Positions 22,234 through 27,464 of a stretch of 27,464 bases of DNA are shown piece after piece; the first letter of the stretch is position 1; each line of letters opens with the position of its first letter. Source of the DNA: Clostridiales bacterium UBA1206 (GTDB taxonomy: Bacteria > Bacillota > Clostridia > Oscillospirales > CAG-382); NCBI GenBank assembly GCA_002310055.1, contig DBXS01000034.1:28476-55939 (forward strand). The letters run 5' to 3'. The position numbers were made by a program, and so were the translations under genes. Under the pieces are notes generated by a model. That model saw nothing but the letters and a program-made list of their open reading frames with translations. It did no database searches and was not told the DNA's origin.

Positions 22234-23472
22234 ATGGAGATGATCCGCTTGCAGAAATCCGAACTTCTGGCAGAATACCAAAAATACAAAGACTCGGGCA
22301 AAAAACTCGATATGTCGCGCGGCAAGCCTTCGGCAGAACAGCTCGACAATATGACTTCGCTCCTCACCGAGATATCCGATATCGACGGCTGCTTTTCCGA
22401 AAACGGCATCGACTGCCGCAACTACGGCTGTCTCGAAGGCATCCCCGAAGCCAAGCGCCTTTTCGCGGCGATACTCGGAGTCCGCGAAAGTAACGTTATC
22501 GTCTGCGGCAACTCGAGTCTGAACATAATGTTCGATACTGTTTCCAACGCGTACACGTTCGGTCTCCACGGCTGCGAGCCCTGGAGCAGACAGGGCAGGA
22601 TCAAATTCCTCTGCCCGGTCCCCGGCTACGACCGCCATTTCGCCATAACAAAACTCTTCGGCATAGAGATGATAAATATCCCGGTGCTTTGCGACGGCCC
22701 CGATATGGACCTCGTGCGCGAGTACGCCGAAAACGATCCCGCGGTCAAAGGCATATGGTGCGTGCCAAAGTATTCCAACCCCACGGGCGTCACCTATTCC
22801 GACCGCGTCGTGCGCGAATTCGCCGCACTCAAGCCCGCCGCTAAGGATTTCACCGTCATATGGGACGACGCCTACGCGGTGCACGACCTCAACGACACGC
22901 CCGATCAGCTCCTTCCCGTGCTCCCGCTCGCCGAACAAAACGGCACCGCCGACCATTTTTATCTGTATACGTCCACTTCAAAAATATCGTGGTCAGGCGC
23001 CGGCATTTCGTGCGTCGCCATGAGCGAAAACAGCAAAGCCGAATTCTTGGAAATTATGAAAGTCAAGACCATCGGTTTCGACAAACTCGCCATGCTGCGC
23101 CACGCGCGCCTGCTTTGCCGCAGTCTGGGCGACGTTATGAAGATGCACGCTTCGGTCATACGTCCCAAATTCGAACTGTGCTATAAGTATTTCGAACGCC
23201 TTGCCGCCGATATCGAAGGCTTTACATATTCGCGTCCCAACGGCGGGTATTTCATCAACGTCAACGTACCGGCAGGCAAAGCCAAGGCTATCGTAAAGCT
23301 CGCAAGCGACGCGGGGCTCAAGCTCACGCCCGCCGGCGCGACCTTCCCGTACGGCGTGGATCCCGCCGACAGCAACATACGCATCGCGCCCACTTTCCCA
23401 ACGCTCGCCGAACTCGAAGACGCGCTCGTGCTGTTCGATATCTGCGTAAGGCTCGCCTGCGCCGAAGGGTAA
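22234..23472 (+). CDS. Aspartate-type aminotransferase (PLP, class I fold)
   Basis: A 412-residue PLP enzyme of the group typified by the Asp_aminotransf family (PF12897-like). It is marked by YSNPTG (180-185), WDDAY (210-214, Asp that holds the pyridine nitrogen), and the Schiff-base lysine in TSTSKISWSGAG (K250). It should interconvert aspartate and oxaloacetate with glutamate; the substrate is inferred. It is 17 bp after asnS with no terminator between, so co-transcription would link aspartate supply with asparagine use. The start is uncertain: ATG 22234 is given, but a GGAG at 22236-22239 sits 9 nt before an in-frame TTG at 22249, which is a serious alternative. Only a weak hairpin (GCGC-AAGT-GCGC then T5, near 23515-23531) follows. 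Confidence 0.85.
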   Translation: MEMIRLQKSELLAEYQKYKDSGKKLDMSRGKPSAEQLDNMTSLLTEISDIDGCFSENGIDCRNYGCLEGIPEAKRLFAAILGVRESNVIVCGNSSLNIMFDTVSNAYTFGLHGCEPWSRQGRIKFLCPVPGYDRHFAITKLFGIEMINIPVLCDGPDMDLVREYAENDPAVKGIWCVPKYSNPTGVTYSDRVVREFAALKPAAKDFTVIWDDAYAVHDLNDTPDQLLPVLPLAEQNGTADHFYLYTSTSKISWSGAGISCVAMSENSKAEFLEIMKVKTIGFDKLAMLRHARLLCRSLGDVMKMHASVIRPKFELCYKYFERLAADIEGFTYSRPNGGYFINVNVPAGKAKAIVKLASDAGLKLTPAGATFPYGVDPADSNIRIAPTFPTLAELEDALVLFDICVRLACAEG

Positions 23473-23579
23473 CGTTATAATAGACAATAACGAATCAGCG
23501 TATTTGTGCATATTGCGCAAGTGCGCTTTTTCTGCGCTTAAAAATTGTGCACAGGCGACATAAAAATAGGACCAATCTA

Positions 23580-23608
23580 TTGAATTTTCGCGTTTGCTAT
23601 GTTATAAT
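23580..23608 (+). promoter_or_regulatory. Promoter of the third solute-binding gene
   Basis: TTGAAT (23580-23585), a 17-bp spacer and TATAAT (23603-23608), with TG at 23600-23601 as an extended -10. Confidence 0.88.
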
Positions 23609-23637
23609 ATGATATCAAAATTTATGATGAGGTAACT

Positions 23638-25185
23638 ATGAAAAAGTCTGTTCTGCTTTTACTTGCTGCGCTTCTGATTTTGTTCGCTTTCGCGTCCTGC
23701 AAAAGTACCGGGACCGAAGAAAGCACCCCCGTTTCCGGCGACAGCGAAAGCTCCGCTCCGGCGTCCGTTTCCGACGAAGAGTCTTCGCAGTCAAGCGGCT
23801 GGAAAGACGAATTCAAATACGCCACCGACGAGTTCGCCGGAAAGGTGATAAAGATCTTCACCGTGTCCACCGACCGTCATACCTATGCCGAGGTGCAGTT
23901 CGCTCCCGTCGACGAGGAAAACGTGCCCGACACAGTCAACAACGCGGTGCGCGAGCGCAACGATTACATCTACGACAATTACGGCGTGACCATCGTCACC
24001 CGCGCCGCCAAATATCCCAGCGAGTTCCTGCTTACCGAGATCGGCGGCGATCAGGCGGATTACGACCTGGTCTGCGAATCGGTCGACAGGATGGTCGCGC
24101 ATATCCCCGATAAACTCTTCCTGCCTTTGGACGATTATTTCGATTTTTCCGACCCCTGGTGGGACGCCAGATGTATGGAGAACCTCTCGATCGACGGCGA
24201 CAAGCACTATTTCGTCTCCGGCGACTGTATGCTCACCGACACCGACCATATCTACCTCACGCTCTACAACAAGAATATGTATAACGACAACGCCGATCTT
24301 GTCGGGACATACGGCGACCTTTATCAGCTCGTGCGCGACAACAAGTTCACGCTCGACAATTATATCGAGATGTGCAAGGCGGTCTCCGTGCCCGACGAAA
24401 ACGGCGAATACGGCATCAACGCCACGTTCGGCAACCTTTCGCATTCGTACGGCGCCAACATAATGGTCAACGGCTGCGGCGTTTCCATGGTCGAAAAGAG
24501 CGCCGACGGACTGCGCTGCACGGTCGTCGACGATTATCCGCAGACCGTTTTCGACAAAGTCTATCAGCTTATGTCGAACAAAGTCATCACCCAGCGCGCC
24601 GAACTTATAATAGGCAAAGCGCCCGAAGGGCATAACTCCACTTACGGTTTCGCCGAGCTCGAGTATATGTTCACTTCCGGAAAAGGCCTGTTCTACAACA
24701 CTACGGTCAACTCCATCTCCATCCTCAAGAACCAGGACCTCGGCTTTACCGTCGGCATCCTTCCCATATGCCACCTGAGCGAGACCGACAACGAATATTA
24801 CTGCGCGGTCAACCGTTATCAGTCCAGCGTCATCGGCATCCCGGTTTCCAATTCCGAAAATATCGAAGCCGCCGCTTTCGTACTGAACGCGCTCGGCTAT
24901 TATAACGTCAACCTGCCTTCCAACGTCAAGAACGCCTACTACGAACTCACGCTCAAACTCCAGGCGTCGGATTCCGAAGACGATTTCGATATGCTCGACC
25001 TCATTTTCCGTTCGCGTTTCTACGACCTCGGTTCGATACTCCCTGTCGACCGCCTCGCGGGGATGTACGGCGTCGTCATCAATTACAGCTCCAACACGCT
25101 CACTTCGTATTACGAAAGTTACCAGGGCGAAATAGAGCAAAAACTCACGTCTTTCTACGAAGACTACGTCAACAGCCTTTCTTGA
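23638..25185 (+). CDS. Extracellular solute-binding lipoprotein, third paralogue
   Basis: A 515-residue protein with a lipoprotein signal (MKKSV, hydrophobic run, lipobox FASC with Cys near 21), a Ser/Thr/Glu-rich linker to about 60, then the binding domain. C-terminal blocks such as DMLDLIFRSRFYDLGS and the SGD plus Y-NKN regions match the pair at the window start, so the three form a family. Overall divergence is large. It likely captures a glycan-derived solute at the cell surface. The secreted DUF4855-type gene starts 4 nt after its stop, so the two products should be made together. No permease or ATPase is visible. Confidence 0.87.
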   Translation: MKKSVLLLLAALLILFAFASCKSTGTEESTPVSGDSESSAPASVSDEESSQSSGWKDEFKYATDEFAGKVIKIFTVSTDRHTYAEVQFAPVDEENVPDTVNNAVRERNDYIYDNYGVTIVTRAAKYPSEFLLTEIGGDQADYDLVCESVDRMVAHIPDKLFLPLDDYFDFSDPWWDARCMENLSIDGDKHYFVSGDCMLTDTDHIYLTLYNKNMYNDNADLVGTYGDLYQLVRDNKFTLDNYIEMCKAVSVPDENGEYGINATFGNLSHSYGANIMVNGCGVSMVEKSADGLRCTVVDDYPQTVFDKVYQLMSNKVITQRAELIIGKAPEGHNSTYGFAELEYMFTSGKGLFYNTTVNSISILKNQDLGFTVGILPICHLSETDNEYYCAVNRYQSSVIGIPVSNSENIEAAAFVLNALGYYNVNLPSNVKNAYYELTLKLQASDSEDDFDMLDLIFRSRFYDLGSILPVDRLAGMYGVVINYSSNTLTSYYESYQGEIEQKLTSFYEDYVNSLS

Positions 25186-25189
25186 AACT

Positions 25190-27464
25190 ATGAAAAAAAG
25201 AATCACCGTAACGTTCATAATCGTTTTTATTATGATGCAGCTGTTCACGCCGACCGCCGCCCGCGCCGCGGACGATGAAAACCTCGTCGCCGGTATGAAA
25301 TATACCGTAACGTACGAGTCTCCCATAGATAAGGCGTTCCCGGGGCTTTCGTATAAAGATCCTTCCTTTGCGCTGACCGACGGCAAAAAGGCTTCCGATT
25401 CTTATTCGGACAGCGCATACGTCTGTTTCTATCGCGGAACGTACGCCACGGTCGAATTCGCATTCGATTCCGAAGTTTACGTCAGCGGCTTCGACGTAGG
25501 TTTTTTCGGCAACGCTTACGGAATACTTATCCCTCGCGAAGTATATCTTTCGGTTTCGGAAGACGGCGAAAACTGGTATTTAGTGCATTCTTCGCGCGAT
25601 GACTCCCAGCCTTCGCTGAACGTCAAGATGCGTTACCGCATATCTGTGACCTCGACCGACCATTATAAAGCCCGTTATGCCCGCCTGACTTTTTCGTGCG
25701 ACGTGTTCTGCTACTGCGATGAGATCGAGATATACGGCACTCGTAGCGGCGGCGGCGCGGCCCCTTTCATACGCGACGAAAAGTCTTATACGAACGCTTT
25801 CACCTCGCCCGATACGCCCATACTTCAGGGCACGCGCCACGTGGTGCTCATGTATAACAATTCCGAAGATACCAACACCGAAGAAGCGCTTTTGCCTTAC
25901 GCCGCATATCTCGATAATAAAGGCAACGTTGTTTCGGCCGATATGTTCGATTCTTTCCTGTTCCTGCCGCTGCGTTACAGCGCCAAACCCGGCAAGACCG
26001 ATAAAGAGGGATGGGAGGAATATCTCGATTCCACGCTCGGCTTCGGCGACACGCCGCGCAACCTCGCCGCGCTCGAAAAGACCGCCGAGACCGTCGGCGC
26101 CGCGCTCGGTACCGAGCCGCCCACGTACAACGTGTTCCTCAGCATACCGCAGATGCACGTTTCCGATGATATTTTCGGCTATTTCGAAGGCAAGGGCAAT
26201 CTGCGTTCCAACAGCAAGGAAAGCCGCCTTTATATAGCGAAATGGTACGTCGATCTCGTGCTCGAAAAATTCAACGCGTGCAATTTCAAGCATCTTAATT
26301 TCGTGGGCTTCTACTGGTTCACCGAGCTTATAGACTTTTCCGAATCTTCTTACGAATTCGAATTCGTAAAAGAATATAACGAATACGTCCATTCAAAAGG
26401 CGTGGCCAGCGTGTGGATCCCTTATTACTGCTCGCCGGGCTTCAACTACTGGCGCGAACTCGGTTTCGATTGCGCCGCGCTCCAGTCCGGCTGGGCGTTC
26501 CCGCGCGCCGAGGATTCCGAGACGGGCGCTCAGATAGCCGGCATGACCGACGACACGATGGCCGTGGCGAAAAAATACGGCATGGCGCTGGAACTCGAGG
26601 TCGCTTCGGCCGCCACGGAACGTTTCGCGGATTATATTAATTCCGCCGCAAAGGCCGGTTGTATGAAAGACGGCATATCTATGTATTACCAGGAAGCGCT
26701 TCCCGGCGTGTTCTACAAGTTTTACAAGACCGATCGCTCCAAGTACGACCTGCTCCACAGATATATAAACGCGACGTACGAACAGTACGCGCCCGTTGCG
26801 CAGGTGCCCGAGGTCATACTTATAAAGACCGACTCCAAGGATAACACCGGGAACCTGAACTTTTCGGATCCCGATACCGTAAAGACAAAGATAAAGCTCG
26901 CGTCCCGCGCTGAACCTTCTCACGGCACGCTTTCGCTCGACCGCGACGGATTCTTCGTCTACACGCCCGAAGCGGGCTATTCCGGGGAAGATTCGTTCGC
27001 GTTCTCGCTTACCGACGCGATAAACGTCAGCGAGATCTACACCGTGAATATACTCGTTTCGCCCGACGTCGTCCGTTTTGACGGCATAAATTCGCGTCTT
27101 AAAGAAAACAAGGCGGTGTTATACGATAGATCCGGCGAGGCGACGTCCGCCGATCCTTCGCTTGCCGGGCTCTGCGAACTCGTTATCGATGCAAACGGCG
27201 TGATAACAGAAATAACTTCCGCCGGCGGCGCGGTCGTACCGCAGGGTGGGTACGTGCTTTCGTACTGCGGCGACAAGGCAAAAGATTTTACAAAAATTGC
27301 CGTACTCGGAAACAAAATACGTCTTGACACGGTAACAAAATCGTTGTATCTTATAGAGGATGAAGAAACGCCATCCGAGTCCGATCCCGAACTTTCCGCG
27401 CCCGAAGGGTCCGGAAAAGGGAATAACACCGTATTATACATTGCCGTTGCCGCAGCGGCGGCAT
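25190..27464 (+). CDS. Secreted DUF4855-type protein with N-terminal discoidin-like domain (3'-truncated)
   Basis: The frame is open from ATG 25190 to the window end (about 758 residues, no stop). It has a signal peptide with cleavage after ARA (about 26). A region to about 185 resembles an F5/8 discoidin-type carbohydrate-binding sandwich (VYLSVSEDGENWY, RYARLTFS, EIEIYG). Residues about 215-530 match the DUF4855 family (GFGDTPRNLAALE, FLSIPQMHV, NFVGFYWFTEL, VWIPYYCSPGFNYWRELGFD), which looks like a TIM-barrel glycosidase-related fold of unknown activity. A cadherin/VCBS-like repeat follows (about 541-625, GTLSLDRDGFFVYTPEAGY), then a hydrophobic end (NNTVLYIAVAAAA) suggesting a membrane anchor. 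It is coupled to the solute-binding gene without a clear ribosome site of its own. Confidence 0.82.
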   Translation, partial: MKKRITVTFIIVFIMMQLFTPTAARAADDENLVAGMKYTVTYESPIDKAFPGLSYKDPSFALTDGKKASDSYSDSAYVCFYRGTYATVEFAFDSEVYVSGFDVGFFGNAYGILIPREVYLSVSEDGENWYLVHSSRDDSQPSLNVKMRYRISVTSTDHYKARYARLTFSCDVFCYCDEIEIYGTRSGGGAAPFIRDEKSYTNAFTSPDTPILQGTRHVVLMYNNSEDTNTEEALLPYAAYLDNKGNVVSADMFDSFLFLPLRYSAKPGKTDKEGWEEYLDSTLGFGDTPRNLAALEKTAETVGAALGTEPPTYNVFLSIPQMHVSDDIFGYFEGKGNLRSNSKESRLYIAKWYVDLVLEKFNACNFKHLNFVGFYWFTELIDFSESSYEFEFVKEYNEYVHSKGVASVWIPYYCSPGFNYWRELGFDCAALQSGWAFPRAEDSETGAQIAGMTDDTMAVAKKYGMALELEVASAATERFADYINSAAKAGCMKDGISMYYQEALPGVFYKFYKTDRSKYDLLHRYINATYEQYAPVAQVPEVILIKTDSKDNTGNLNFSDPDTVKTKIKLASRAEPSHGTLSLDRDGFFVYTPEAGYSGEDSFAFSLTDAINVSEIYTVNILVSPDVVRFDGINSRLKENKAVLYDRSGEATSADPSLAGLCELVIDANGVITEITSAGGAVVPQGGYVLSYCGDKAKDFTKIAVLGNKIRLDTVTKSLYLIEDEETPSESDPELSAPEGSGKGNNTVLYIAVAAAAA

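Noticed and set aside
23505..23535. Terminator after the aminotransferase gene
   Set aside because: Only a 4-bp GCGC stem precedes the T-run; too weak to call with confidence.
23791..25386. Long open frame on the minus strand (about 530 codons) opposite the third solute-binding gene
   Set aside because: It mirrors the plus-strand lipoprotein gene, has a low-complexity Val/Asp/Gly-rich product and no ribosome site. It is an antisense shadow of biased codon use.
1..27464. CRISPR arrays, tRNA or rRNA genes, insertion sequences
   Set aside because: I saw no regularly spaced repeats, no cloverleaf with a conserved T-loop, no rRNA-like stretch, and no transposase-like frame with terminal inverted repeats.

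Overview
The window looks like a chromosomal segment of a Gram-positive gut-type Clostridia (Bacillota). The evidence is near-consensus sigma-A promoters (several with an extended -10), strong AGGAGG-type ribosome sites, lipoprotein solute-binding proteins with a lipobox, TrkH/TrkA potassium uptake, a CGAAC-N4-GTTCG (LexA/DinR-type) operator, and a phage block with Clostridia-like holin and scaffold proteins. Species cannot be fixed; Christensenellales or a related order is only a guess from the orphan solute-binding proteins.

Layout. 1-3726: two tandem paralogous solute-binding lipoproteins (the first cut by the window edge), the second followed closely by a class II fructose-bisphosphate aldolase. 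3806-4360: a YcxB-like membrane protein. 4414-5523 (minus): glycerate kinase, divergent from an unrecognised 273-residue protein (5641-6462). 6507-15735 (minus): a compact 12-gene phage-type operon, in transcription order terminase small, terminase large, portal, scaffold, major capsid, decoration-like protein, helical adaptor candidate, tail-nozzle-like protein, coiled-coil protein, holin, a 24-residue micro-ORF and a small membrane/coiled-coil protein. 15952-18776 (minus): trkA-trkH. 18957-19679 (minus): nagB, divergent from a sialate-O-acetylesterase-type SGNH protein (19873-20673). 20810-23472: asnS and an aspartate-type aminotransferase. 23638-end: a third solute-binding lipoprotein followed 4 nt later by a secreted DUF4855-type protein that runs off the window.

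How the parts work together. The flanks suggest a carbohydrate-foraging cell: extracellular sugar binding (three lipoproteins, DUF4855 protein), amino-sugar and acetyl-sugar processing (nagB, esterase), lower glycolysis entry (aldolase) and glycerate phosphorylation. No ABC permease or ATPase is present, so the binding proteins must borrow one encoded elsewhere.

The most unusual part is the 9.2-kb phage block. All frames are open and tightly packed, yet no integrase, repressor, replication gene, endolysin, tail fibre or attachment repeat is visible. It has one good promoter with a perfect 14-bp SOS-type operator just upstream, and it lies between two terminators. It reads as an SOS-controlled, short-tailed-particle packaging cassette: either a trimmed prophage or a domesticated, GTA-like or PBSX-like particle locus.
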